Shown piece by piece: positions 51,494 through 63,713 of a stretch of DNA of 64,000 nucleotides. This DNA is from Haematococcus lacustris (taxonomy: Eukaryota; Chlorophyta; Chlorophyceae; Chlamydomonadales; Haematococcaceae): NCBI GenBank assembly GCA_030144725.1, contig JASKMD010000029.1:8574184-8638183 (forward strand), in the 5' to 3' direction. The number at the start of each line of letters is the position of its first letter. Within the stretch, counting starts at the first letter, position 1. The notes beneath the pieces are model-generated. The model was not told the origin of the DNA. It saw nothing but the letters and a program-made list of their open reading frames with translations, and did not search any database. The translations under genes and the position numbers were made by a program.

Positions 51494-54400
51494 GTCCCCC
51501 TGCACGACGAACAAGATCAAGGCAAGGTTGAGGGCTGAAGATGTTGTTTGTTGTAGCCCTTCTCTACCAGCTGCCGTACAAGCTGGACATTGTATAGTAT
51601 TAAAGAGCTTTGTAAGTACCAACCTGTCGCTCAGCTTGGGTGTCGCCCCCTGCCCAGCTCGTTGTAAGCCGTGCCGGATAGCGGCTACTGCCAACTCCAT
51701 GGAATGTTCATCCTTCTGATGTTGTAGCATTTGCGCCCTGGAACCCTGCGAGAAACACACAAAAATAGCATGCACCATGGGGCATGCACCCTAAAATAAG
51801 GATCTGCAACAAGGAGGTCTACAGGAAAATGTGATGCAAACAAACATATGATGCATGGCCACAAACCTCCAACAGTGATTGTGTGGCAGGCCCCTCGCTG
51901 CTGCCGGACACCGGGCGTTGTGCGGCAGTTGCAGTTGGAGCCACATGCGCCAGCCCAGCCCCCTGCCCCTGCAGCCCTGCCCCTCCCTGCCCCTCGCTGC
52001 TGCCAGCTGCCAGGATGGTGGGTGGACGGCGGGCAGGACCTGCAGCCACATGCGCCAGCCCAGCCCCCTGCCCCTGCAGCCCTGCCCCTCCCTGCCCCTC
52101 GCTGCTACAAGCTTCTGGGAGGGTGGGTGGACACTGGGCAGGAGGAGTTGAGTCCTCCCCCACCATCCTGGCTGCAGGCGCTGGCTCTTGGGAGAACGGT
52201 GGTGCTCCATTCGCAGCTTGGTACCGTCTCTGACAAAGCTGTACACAACAACGGTGAGCAATGAGGGCGAGGTCTTTGGCTTCACAAGCCGCTTTCAACT
52301 GGCTGTCCACAACACTGGCTGGCCCAATGACACACAGCTTGTACTCGGGGGCACGAGTGAGGGTACCCTTAAGGCGCAAGGCTTCATGACGCAATCGCCA
52401 TGCCACCTCCATCCCATCCTCCCCCTGGTGCACACCCACAGCTACCCATGCATAGAACTCCCTGGTGACGTTGGGGAAAGTGCACTTGCAACAGAGCACG
52501 CATTTGCCCTGGTTGGGGTGCTGGAACCTTGGCATGCCTTCCTGCAGCCAAATAGGATGGCACATGATGGTAGTGAGAGGACATGAGGTCGGGGGGCTGC
52601 ATACCCATGTAAGTGCTGAACGCATCGTCACTGCCACATGAAACTTGGGCTGTAGTTTCATTGGGGTGATAACAGGCCACTAGCAAAGTGGCATACGGTT
52701 TTATTAGTTCTCATGGCTGTGGCATGGCTGGGCGTGCCATGGGCTTGCTGTGAAGCTGTCACTCACACCTCACTTGCATGTTGCAGCAATCTTACCTATT
52801 ATGTAGATGTGCTTGCTACGGACACATGTGTGTGACAAGGGTCGCGGATGGAGCCCTGGCTAGTGCCTGGCGCCAGTCACAGGAACACCGAATTCCGGTC
52901 AGTCAAGGCATGGGGCATGTCGCGTTTTTTAGTATCACGCCACGTACCTGGGCCAGCTAGGACTAGAGATGCACCTCCGGCTCCTGTTGCGCTCGACTGG
53001 ACAGTCACGTGATTTTGCAACGCGTCGCTAGAACAATTTGTGGGATGCCCAGTGATAGAGACCACTACTATAGGCTCATCCGCGGGGAAACATCTTCGCC
53101 CACCACCATCGCGGCCGTACTAGAGGCCAGCGACACAGACACGGCTTGAGCTATAGAGCGGGCTGGTGCAAACGCGATGTCCTGAGGTGGCCTGTGTGAC
53201 CCAAACTGACCCATGCGAACATTTTATCAGGCGTGTCACAGCTGAGCCGCAGCCACCTGGGAGCGGAGCCGCATGGGCCCATGCACCGATTTGTTTTTGG
53301 CACGAGCTCCCAGCTCCCAGCTCCCGCTCCAACGCCTCCATGCAAAAAACCGGCATTCAGCTCCCAGCTCCAAACTCCCACGCATTGGAAACGCACTGTG
53401 AGGCATGTATACGGCTTGTGGACCGGTGCATACTATAGCCAGCTACCTAGTGGGATGCAATGGCTCTTGTTCCCCATGGTGGACACGACAGACGAGACAG
53501 CGTCGACGACACGGCAGAGGCATGAGATAGAATACAAATTCCAACAATCACCCTTTGACTTGCACGTGCGACTTGCACGTAGACCAGCACACGACAAGAG
53601 CTTCATCATGGACTCCTTCACTGATGCGGATGCATTGATTGAAGACGACGACGAGGCTGAACAAAACCTTGTGATCCAGGCAACCAATGTCATATCGTTT
53701 CAATTGCTGCGGGAAGTTTCCGGCGAGTCGGACTTGAGCAAAGCAATTTCTGTAAACTTGCATGGCAAGCAGCTGTGTCAAATTCAAGCACTTGAGTCTT
53801 GCCCCAACCTGCGCATGCTGGACTTGTCCTTCAACCGCATCCGCAAGCTTGACGGGTGGGACATCTAGCAGGTTTAAGGATGCACCAGCAAACCAGGCTA
53901 GCTTCAGAAATCCAGCAAACTCCATGCAGGCTGTCCACCTTGACGAAACTCAAGGAGCTGAAGCTGTATGACAACCTGATCCCTGTGATTGAGAACTGTG
54001 CTCAGCTAACAGCTTTGCACACGCTGGACATAAGCAGTAACAGGCTAGCCAGCCTGGAGGTGAGGACAGCTAGCCCTGAAAACCTGCAGCTCCAGCCCCA
54101 GGTCCGACCAGCAACTTCAGCCCTGCCAGCATGGCACAAGCAGCACCTCCTCAGCCATTGCAGCCAACTGCTGCAGCACCTCCACTCGCTGCCCCACCAC
54201 ATCCTCTAGCCATGGGCCCTGCTGTGTGGCGCAGCACACCTCTGCCATGCATTGCTGGGGTGCAGGGCATAGCCTGCCTGCGTGGCCTTAAGGTGCTGCG
54301 CTGTGCCTACAATGGGCTGAGCAGCCTGGAGGGTCTGGGGCGTGCCACACAACTAGAGAGCCTGGATGCCGCTTTCAATAAGGCAGGTCCCAGTTGCCAC

Positions 54401-57400
54401 CGTCTGCTCTGTTGCGCGCTGGACAAGCACACCCTGCCTGCCAGTCTGGGCATGACTCCCGAGCCCCCTAGCCTGACCCTGACCCTGACCCTGACCCTGC
54501 CGTTAGCTACCCCAACCCCCACCTCGACCCTGGCCCTGAGATGCCCTGCCGCTCCCCTACCCTCCCCTACCCTTCACTGGGGCCCTTCAGGTGTGTGAGC
54601 TGGGCTCCAGCCTGTCCAGCTGCGTGGCTCTGCGTGAGCTGGTGCTGGATGGCAACGGGCTCAGCAGCCTGCGCGGCCTGCAGCGCTGCGACAAGCTTGA
54701 GGAGTTGAGGGTGGCGGACAACGCGCTGAGCAGCCTGCAGGGCCTCAGGGCGGCAGCAGGCAGCCTGGATGTGAGGGCCAGGCGGGAGGGCATGGGGGCA
54801 AGGTTCAGTGGGGTGCAGGGCTGCTGGGGCTGGGTGTCAGGACCGGTGGTGGGAAGCCTGACTGGCAAGCAGTGGGAGGGGGCAGGTAGGAATGTAGGTT
54901 TTGAGGCAGGGCAGCCCTTGTAGATAGGCAAGTAGAGTAGGGCAGGTGCATTGGGCAGGTGCAGATGGGTAGGGCCTATGCTAGGATATGAAGAACAGCC
55001 TGATGAGGCTCTTGAGGCTGAGCTGACTTCCTTGTCATCTTAGTGAGGGTTGGCAGCGCCTGTCCTCACCCAGCCCCAGCACATAATTTCCCTACTAACG
55101 TGGCTATGGCTGTGGCCTCATTTACCCTAACTGTCGCTGCTGCCTGGCGCCGCAGTGGCTGGCTTGGCTCAGCTGCCATTCCTGACCAGCAGCCTGAGGT
55201 GTGCTGCCCTGCGCCCAGACCCTGGACTGCACCCGCAACCAGCTGAGCAGCCTGGAGGGGCTGGCTGAGGGCTGCCTGCGCCTGCATGAATTGTACGCGG
55301 CTGAAAACCGGCTCACCAGCCTGGAGGGGCTGGCACTGAAGGCTCCAGCTCTGGAGACCCTGGTGAGGCCTGAGGGGCAGCAGCTGGCCAGGCTGGGGAG
55401 GGGCTCAGGCTGGCCAGCAGCGGGCCAGGGTCGGCCAGCGTCGCAGTGGCAGTTGCCAAAGGCCTTCCCTGCCTACCTGCCCGCCTGCCTACCTACTTGC
55501 CTACTTGCCTGCCCTGCCTAACCATGTCACCATGGCACCATGCGGTGTTTTTCCAGGATGTGTCAGGCAACCCCTTGCACGCCGCCACCCCTGCAGCGCC
55601 CCCCGGCGTAGCTGGCAGCCGCCGCAGCTCAACAAACGGGGTCACCCCTTCCTCTCCTCCCTCCCCCTCTCCCTCCCTGACTCCTCAGCCCTCAGCGGAC
55701 CTTGCCCCTTCCAAACGCCTTCAACACGGGCACAAGCCAGGCAGGTCAGCAGCTGCCGCCAGACCCTCCCCCATGCCCCTCCCGCCTGCTGCCTCTGCCC
55801 CAGCAGCCAAAGCAGGCAAGCGCCCTGCCTCCACCGCCGGCTCTGCCAGCAGGGTTGCAGGCAACACAGCAGCTAGCGTTAGCCTCAGCGCAGGCAGGGC
55901 AAGTGCTGGTGAAGCAGGTGGGGCCACCCCAGGCCCCTCAGCCAGCGAGGCTGCAGGTGCTGAGGGTTTGGCTCCAAGCCTGGCTGCCCTGATAGCGCAG
56001 CTGCAGCTGCTGCCTGACCTTACGTCAGTGCGGCTGGAGGGCTGTGCTGGGCTGCCACAGCCTGGCGTGTACCAGCCCCTGCTGCTTCAGGCAGTCAGTA
56101 GTCTAGAGGCAGTGGATGATGTGGAGCGTCCTCCTCCACACACCCCAGTGCCAGCTGCAGCAGAAGCGGCCGAAGCTAGAGGCAAGGGGACGGCAGGGCA
56201 GGGTGGAGAACAGGGTCCGGAGGAGGGGAAGCTGGGGCAAGCCGACCTTTGGGTCAACGCAGGTCAGTCACACAGGCAGGGCTGGGGGTTCAGCTCAGGG
56301 CGGGGCACGAGCAGGTCATGCTAAGTGCTGGTGCTGAAGGCCAGCCCACGTGAGGTGTAGGGGCATGCAGGGCTAGGCCTGGAAGGCCAGGCCATACAGC
56401 CCAAGGCGTTGAGGCCTGCACTGCTGTGGCCTAGGTGGGCTGTGCCTGGGTCCTCCTGCTGCTTGCTCCCTCCGCACAGGTGATGACCAGGGCCCTGACT
56501 TGGAGCAGATCGACAACTGCCCCACCGCCTTCATCCCCACTATCCAGGAGATCGAGGCATTCAAGCAGCGCATGGGCATCAACTCCCAACTGCCAGTCAT
56601 GGGACGCCCTGCAAGTGCAAAGACCGGGACAGCAGCTGCAGACAGAGGCAGCACAGGCCAGCCAAGTGCTGCTGCAGGTGGACCACGGCCCAGCTCCTCA
56701 TCAGGCAGCAGGCCTGGCTCTGCGCTGCTCACACGACCAGGCAGTGCCATAAGCCGCGTGGGGGCGGGCAACAGGGCGGGGGCAGGGGGTGTGCGGGATG
56801 CCCTGATGCACCAGCGCCCTGCTTCAGCCCGCATGGGGGGAGGGGCCCGGCTGATGGACCCCGAGCAGTACTCCAATGCTGTTGGTGAGTGGGTGTTGGT
56901 GGTGGTAGGCCTGCCTGTCGGGGTCCAATCAGGCAGCACCGCACACACCACTGTGCCAAGAGCTGCTGCTGCTGTTATCGGCCTTGGGCGGGCGGGCCCA
57001 CAGCCACTTGTAGCCCGAGTCTGATGCTTGTTGCCCCTGATGGCCAGCTTCAGCTGCCCTGCCCACTAGCACCACTGCAGCAATTCCCAAGGAGCCGCAT
57101 TGCACCCTCGATCCAGCCACCTGCCAGGTGGTGGGGCTGGTGAGCTGGCGGGGACTGGCTGGGTCATGCCGGGCACCGCTGCTGCTTGGTGGCTGCCTTT
57201 GCTTCTTGCAGCCATCAAGCATTGCTACACACAGCGCCCAGGGGCCCCACCTTCAAGTGCACCCACACACACAGTTGCCAGGGTGCACCTTCACCCACAC
57301 TTGCCTCCATTCACAGTTGCCCAGGGGCAAAGGGTGCTACAGGTTCAGTCGAGTTCGGCCTGATTTGACCTCACATTGCTACCTGCAGCCACAGCAGCAA

Positions 57401-57533
57401 CAACAGCAACGGCAGTATAAACAGCAGCACACAGGCTTACAACACCAAGATGCTGGACAAGGGTTGCCGTGCTGCTAGGTCCCTGCCTTGCTTGCTCAGC
57501 ATTACACCTGACTGTTGGACTGTTGCCTGGTGC
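51494..57533. repeat. Second copy of the 6,040-bp block
   Basis: Identical to 44954-50993, including the DNA transposon right part (transposase start at 52535 on the minus strand, inverted repeat 52526-53012) and most of the LRR gene. Its first base lies 5 bases inside the LINE end, a typical repeat-edge contig break. Confidence 0.92.
51512..52535 (-). pseudogene. Second copy of the transposase 5' part
   Basis: Same as 44972-45995: start MPRFQHPNQGKC at 52535, intron 51866-51746, then the zinc-like CPACTAAG segment. It contains two tandem EGQGGAGLQGQGAGLAHVA units. Exists here only because of the contig overlap. Confidence 0.75.
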
Positions 57534-59290
57534 ACTGTTGGACCTGACTGTTGCCTGGTCTGCCACCTTACCAACTCGACCGCCCTCTGCTGCATGTGCC
57601 CGCATCTGCAGCTGCCTTTAACAACACCATGCTGCAGTACAGCAGTCAGCTGAGGCAAGTGCTAGGCGCCATGAAAGAGGGCTTGAAGCTGGACATCAGC
57701 GACGCTGCCCAGCAAGTAAGCCCTGGCTGCATGAGGGGGCGCAGGAGATGGTGAGGTGGACTGAACCGCAGCTCCCACAGCTCAAGCACCTGGCCACCAA
57801 GGCGCCCCCACGCCTTCCCTTCCCCAAACGCTGTGTTGTTGCTGCAGGTCAAGACTGCGGAGGGGGCGGCCACCCGCCAGCTGCCATCCCTGCCGGTAGT
57901 GCCTGACATGCCGCCAGACATGGCCCGCCGCCTCCTTCCAGCTGCTGCCCCGCACGGGGCCATAGCAGCGCAGTCACTACGCAACCGGCAGCAGCAGCAG
58001 GGGCAACAGGTGGCACAGGAGCAAGGCCTGCTGGGCAATGGGTTAGGGCCAAAGGCAGGCGCAGGGGCGGGCGCAGGGGTGGGTGCAGGGGGTGTCAAAG
58101 CCTCAGCCTCCTCTGCCCGGCCTCCACAACCCTGGGAGGAGGAGGACCCACAGATTGCTGCAGCCCTGGCCCTGTGCTCCCGAGTGTTCCCCTGCAGCCC
58201 CACCCAGCCCCTCCCCTCCACCCTCGGTGCCACGCCTCTGTCTGCCCCTGCTGCCGGCCCTGGCTCCAGCCAAGGCTCTGCTGCTCCCTCCCTGGGGAAG
58301 CCCACGGCTGTGTCGCTGACAGCTGTGCCACGAGTGCCCAGCGGCTCCACACCTGCAGCTTCTCATGGCAGTGACCCCTCATTGTTGGACGACCGTGAAG
58401 AACTGATTGAAGGCCATGACGCTGCTGCTTGCGATGATGGGGGAGAGGATGGAGGGCGGTGGGTGGGGTGTGGCGATGAGGTCAGCGGGAGTCCACCCTG
58501 CGCAAGGCCTGCATCCGCCACTGTAGAAGGCGACGTGACGGATCAACAGCAGCGGCTGGTGCTGCAGTCTGGGCCCGAGGCAGAGTTGGAGGCCACCCAG
58601 CATTGCAGCCCAGACGCCATCCGGGGTCCGGCCCTGATGGCAGGACTGGCTGGAGCCCCCCCGCCTCCCACCCATACCCCTGCCTTACTGGTGGCTCAGG
58701 CCCCACCACACCTCCAAACCCTGTCCAAACCAGGTGGTGGTCTGCTGCTGCAGCACACTGCCATGGCAGCACCCAATGTCAGTACGGCTGGCCAGCAGCT
58801 GGCGGGCTCGCCAGGGGTGGGTCAAGGGCATCAGCTGCGGCCACGGCTGCCTGGCCAGAGTCTAGCAGCCAACCTCGTCAAGCCACGAGCAGGGCAGGGC
58901 ACACCTCTGCCTTCTGAGCCGCCACCCAGCTTCAGATCAACCAGCAGCACCAATACGACCACCACAACCTGGGCTAAGCCAGGCGGCAGGGAGGTGGAGG
59001 GGGCAATGGGTTCAAGATCTCGACCTGGCAGCCCCTTGCTGGCCGTGACACGTGCCAGGCCTGTTTCTGTGCAGTCAACTGGGGCGGAGGAGAATGGGAG
59101 GGCGGCAGAGGGGAGCACAGGGACAGGCACGTCAGGCAAGACGGGTGCGGTGGGTAGTGGCAAGGCACCGGGTGCAGGGCGGGCTGTCATCGCAGCCAGA
59201 AATGCTGTGCATGGTGCTCTGCCCTCACACACATCCGCGCCACCAGTGTTGCCCAGACCTGGGCTTAAAGCTCGGCTGGGCCCACAGTAG
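53476..59290 (+). CDS. SDS22-like leucine-rich-repeat protein with long disordered C-terminus
   Basis: Scaffold-type LRR protein; partner unknown. Exons: 53476-53855, 53930-54059, 54266-54382, 54591-54770, 55219-55362, 55557-56262, 56480-56884, 57212-57282, one or two uncertain small exons near 57325-57470, 57612-57715, 57848-59290. At least seven short LRRs of the SDS22 type: NLRMLDLSFNRIRKLDG, LKELKLYDNLIPVIENC, LKVLRCAYNGLSSLEGL, ELVLDGNGLSSLRGL, ELRVADNALSSLQGL, LDCTRNQLSSLEGL, ELYAAENRLTSLEGL. After it come Ser/Pro/Ala-rich disorder, EIEAFKQRMG, a helical piece (YSSQLRQVLGAMKEGLKLDI) and a disordered tail. Exon 3 seems to end AAG/GCAGGT, a GC donor. ATG 53476 was chosen as the first before a continuous frame; 53608 (MDSFTDADAL) is possible. 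Cilia or centrosome LRR proteins look similar, but function is not shown. Confidence 0.75.
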
Positions 59291-60075
59291 GCTACAGTAT
59301 GCCTGCCCATTTGCACTTACCCTTCACACTTATGCCATTAACCATGCTATCACGTAACTGTGGGCTGCCAGCTTGCAGTAGGCTAAACTCACGACGGTCA
59401 TGGTCTTGACAGCTGACGTTAGGTGGCATGCAGGAACACCAGGCAACGCTGTCGACAGTGAGCAGCCTCCAGCCAATGGTATCGTTCATGTAGCTGCTAG
59501 TGGGCTACATTGCACTTCAATGCTTCAGAACTATGTGTAATGCTGAAGCTGCCAAGATTGACAGGAACTCGTCCAGTAGTGTTGAACAAGCCAGAGAGCC
59601 AGAGACGGTGACCGCAATGCACAAACTACAAGCTGCGAGACCGAGCCCCCAAGGCCCTAGCCCAGCAGCCTGTAGCACAGTAGCATGTGTGCACCAGGCA
59701 ATGCTGAAGCGGTTGCTTTCATCAGAGCATGTGTTTCATGCCAACATTGATCGCCCGACCTTCGCAAGTGGGTTGGGGTAGGGAATCAGGTGTTGGTACC
59801 GGCTGTAGGTCGCAGTTACTCAGTTCGATTACAGATAACACAACCCCTACCCGTTAGTAGGGAAATTATGTGCTGAAGCCCTTACTGGCTGTTGAAGCCG
59901 TAACTGGCTCCATGCTGAACGCAATGCACAAAATTACACATGTAATGAGTGCAAATGCCAGATTTCACCATGCTGGGTTATCAATCGAAGCGGAAAGCAG
60001 AACCTTGATGCCTAAGTGCACGGGAAGGTTACAACCGCAACATTGACGGCGTTGCCGATACAAGTGTACGGTCAA
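59291..60075. other. Intergenic with a Fanzor 3' tail remnant
   Basis: At 59618-59680 (+) the reading TNYKLRDRAPKALAQQPVAQ then TAG matches the last residues of Fanzor fragment A (YKRVRDKPPKAQEQQPAEAQ), and the 60 bases after it still resemble the fragment A downstream sequence (catgtgtttcatgccaac against catgttttgtcatgccaac). No RuvC motif survives. The rest has no feature I can support. Confidence 0.55.
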
Positions 60076-63000
60076 ATGTACCGTACATCCGCCGTTGCAT
60101 TCCTCGCTCTGCTGGTGCTCGCTGGAGCGTTTGATGAACAGCCACCGTCTCCTCCTATGTTGTCCGTCGGCCCGCGTCCGCCATTGCCCCCCGCCCCCCC
60201 ACCCCGCCCCCCGCAGCCCCTGGCAACCTTTAACGCAAGCCGTGTACGGTTCCGCATCACTTTCTTCGGGCTTGATATGTGGAGCATCCTGACCTGGAAC
60301 TCCAACGTCACAAATAGGGCGAACGCCTCCGTCCTCCAGGGCCTGGCAGCCCCATCCACCTGCTTCTCACAGCTGCTGGCCATGGACCTCAGCACCCTAC
60401 TCAACTCCTCTGGCACCACACAGCAGCTCCTGCCGGGCTTGTTTGCGTTCAAGTCAGATGTGAGTGCCTGCTGTTGTGACACCCAATGCACCTTCACCCC
60501 AGCCAGGTATTGACATGACCCTGGCCAGCCATGAGCTGCTATGGTGGTGGCGCAGGTTGAGGTGATGCTGCGCGAGTACCTGAACGAGGACACTGCCAAC
60601 GTGACTGTGCCAGACTTCTGCGCCGGCAACAGGACCCAGGCCGCCTTCTATGGGGGACCTCCACTGACGCTGTTCAACCAGACCTGGCCCACAGTGCAGG
60701 TGCAGGTGGAGCTGGACGCAAACCCTGCATGGTGGGTGCTGCATGGCGCCTGCTAGGCAGGGGTGGTGCCGCAATGGAGGGAGGGGGGCCTGTGACTGTG
60801 ATGGGGATGTTCTCCTTACCCTGTTCACCTGTTTGTTTGCTCAGCCCATTCCCTGGCTGTTTGCTGCGGCCTGATGCTGTGCAGGCTAGCCACCCTGACC
60901 GCGCTGGGAGGCAGGCTGGGCACCCTGAACAACCTGCAGCGCAACTGGTGAGGCTGGCTGGGGCCAGGCCAGCAGCAGCACCTGCTTCACTGCAGCCAGG
61001 GAGGGCATAAGGGAGGGTGCCAGTCAGCCAGGCTGTGTTGCTATGAGGTTGGGTGCATGGGGCTGCTACACCTCCACCACCCACTGCATGCTGGACTTGG
61101 CAAGCAATGCCGCACACTGATGTTGATGGTCAATTCATTTCCGCAACTGCCTGCTGAGCTGGCTGCTGCCTGCGCTGCCTTGCTGCTGTGGCTGCAGCCG
61201 TGGTGCGCTGCTGACCCGCTCCCCTTGGTGAGGAAGAGGCAGCCAGCACCCTGCCCCACAGCTGCCGGGCCTGAGGCTGCTCAGCCAAGCAATGGTTGCC
61301 CCACAAATGGTTGCCTCACCTAGTGCACTCTGCATATTCACATACAGCCGCCCCACACACGCTTGACTGCTTGCTGACATGCTCAGGTTCTGGGTGCAGT
61401 ACCAGATGCCTGTTCAAGGCTGCCTGGTGGACATGGTGACTCAGCTGCCTAGCTCATCTCAGCCACTCATCTCACCTGCCCCCCCCAGCCCTGACCTTCC
61501 TTACCCAGTCCCTTTGTCAAGCCCCTCACCCTTGCCCCCTTCCCCTCCACCTCCCGCCCCTCCCCCCCCTACCCCTCCACCCCCCTCACCCAGCCCATCG
61601 CCTCCTTCACCCTCTCCCTCCCCCTCACCTCCGCCACCTCCCTGCCCTCCCCCTAGCCCACCCCTGCCCCCATCCAACACAAACCTGCTGATCCCACCAC
61701 ACCCACCCAGCCCTAGCCCCCCACCCCCCAGCCCCTCCCCTCCCAGCCCTAGCCCCCCTCCTCCCAGCCCCAACCCACCCCCTCCCAGCCCTAGCCCCCC
61801 CCCTCCCAGCCCCCCTCCTCCCAGCCCACCCCCTCCCAGCCCCCCTCCTCCCAGCCCACCCCCTCCCAGCCCACCCCCTCCCAGCCCTAGCCCACCCCCT
61901 CCCAGCCCCCCTCCTCCCAGCCCACCCCCTCCCAGCCCCCCTCCTCCCAGCCCACCCCCTCCCAGCCCACCCCCTCCCAGCCCCAGCCCACCCCCTCCCA
62001 GCCCTAGCCCCCCCCCTCCCAGCCCCCCTCCTCCCAGCCCACCCCCTCCCAGCCCTAGCCCACCCCCTCCCAGCCCCCCTCCTCCCAGCCCACCCCCTCC
62101 CAGCCCACCCCCTCCCAGCCCCAGCCCACCCCCTCCCAGCCCTAGCCCACCCCCTCCCAGCCCCCCTCCTCCCAGTCCCCCCCCTCCCAGCCCCCCCCCT
62201 CCCAGCCCCAGCCCCCCCCCTCCCAGTCCTAGCCCCCCCCCTCCCAGCCCCCCTTCTCCCAGCCCACCCCCTCCCAGCCCAAGCTGTCCCGACCCCTGTG
62301 CTGATCCCACATGCACCACATGCCCATATGGTGGCACCATTGGCTCATGTAGCTGCACTTGCTTCCCAGCTGCCGCCCGCTTGCGAGTGCTGGCCACTGC
62401 CTGCCCTGGAGAAAGCTGCACCGTGGACCCTGCTGACGCTGCCATGGCAGCTGCCAAGGGAGGCAGCAACTGGCAGGACACGGCGCTGGAGGACCTGCTC
62501 ATTGGTGAGGGGTGGGCCGCCCCTGATGCCTCACTGTCAGCCCCGCCCTACAGCCTCCACCTGCTGCCTCCTGCTGCCACATCACAGCCAAACCTTGCAT
62601 TTGCCTCTTAAAGCCACACACGATGGCATGTAGGACGACGGCGGGGATGATTTGCCCCAGAGACACGATGCCATGCATGCAGATAGACTGCCATTGTGCC
62701 CTGCCACTTATGGCCCATGAGGCTGCAGGGATCCTTCGTAGCTTAGGCCACAATGCCATGCATGCCGCAAGGTAAGGCTCCCCTCATAGCTTGGAGCACA
62801 CGCCTTCTCTTGTTTATGTGCAAAATGTCTCTACTTGCAAAATGTTACTTAGCAAATTGCAAGGAAGTTTCCAAAGCTAAGCGAGTTGTGACGGGGATGG
62901 ATTGCTACCAGTGGCGCCTGCCACCGCCTAAGCCTGTGCTGGTGCTGGCAGTCGACGCGCGTGGCTGCACCCCCGTCGCTACAACCATGGCCTGTCTGGC

Positions 63001-63713
63001 CCTGGGCTGGCGCAGGCGACGCGGTGGAGTGCCTGGTGCCAGTGGGCCAGGGTCACGTGGACGCGCTGGGCGGCCGCCACAACACCGCGTACCAGCTGGA
63101 CGTGTGCCGCGTCTACTATTACGTGAGTCTGGCCAGGGGCCCTCCAGCAGGCCAAGGGAAGAAACCAAAGCCAGTCAAGGGATGAATCATGTCCATTCTT
63201 GCCAGTGCTTGCAGTGTCGAGGCAGTGGCTCATGGCCTGACCAGCTGTCCAGGCTGACCAGCTGCCCCTGCTGGTGCCTGCCCCTGTGCAGTCCCATGCT
63301 GTGAGGGCAATGCGCCCCATGGTGCAGCTCACCTACACGCGGGCTGATGGCAGCAACGGCTCCCTGGAGGCCACCCCACACCACACCTTCTTTGTCCCAG
63401 ACCGCCCAGTGGCGCTGCAGCGGGACAGCACAGCACAGCACACCCCGGGCCCTCACCCGGCCCACCTGCAGCTTCCTCAAGCTGCTGCAGTCAGGGCCGC
63501 CCCACAGCCAAGTGCTGAGCTGCTCAGTGGCCGCGCTGCTGATGTGGTGAGGGCAGGGGCACTGGCGGGGGCTGCTGAGCCTAATCAACCCCAGGTGCTG
63601 CATGTGGCCGGCAGCTGGACCACGTTTAGGCAGGTGCGGGTGGGCGACCTGGCCCTGCTCCGTGAGCCCCTCACCAGCCAGCTGTACACCGCCGTCATCA
63701 CCCACACTGCCAG
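60076..63713 (+). CDS. Secreted Ser/Pro-rich (SPPPP) wall-type protein with Hint autoprocessing domain; 3' end beyond or near window edge
   Basis: ATG 60076 gives a clean signal peptide (MYRTSAVAFLALLVLAG). Exons: 60076-60459, 60556-~60731, an uncertain exon within 60845-60951, 61386-62504, 63016-63122, 63292-63546, 63595-63713. Order: N-terminal region with several N-glycosylation sites (NSNVTNRANAS), a ~270-residue SPPPP block (61480-62285) typical of hydroxyproline-rich volvocine wall proteins, a Cys-rich CPDPCADPTCTTCPYGG segment, then a Hint domain: CFPAAARLRV with nucleophile Cys at 62360-62362, LEDLLIGDAVECL, and LEATPHHTFFV with the T-x-x-H motif (63373-63384). Hint domains cut themselves N-terminally through a thioester, as in Hedgehog. 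Wall-matrix role is inferred. 60016 is an alternative upstream start. Confidence 0.72.
61480..62285. repeat. Degenerate SPPPP-coding repeat
   Basis: Tandem cccagccctagcccaccccct-like sequence with 12-15-bp periodicity. The minus strand gives a long open Gly-rich shadow frame, which is not a gene. Confidence 0.9.

Noticed and set aside
50897..51778. Open frames crossing the N gap
   Set aside because: They consist mostly of undetermined residues and join unrelated sequence.
46936..59290. A true recent tandem duplication of the LRR gene
   Set aside because: Perfect identity with both copies ending exactly at gap edges is better explained by unmerged overlapping contigs.
61501..62502. 333-codon Gly/Leu-rich minus-strand frame
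   Set aside because: Shadow of the SPPPP coding repeat on the plus strand.
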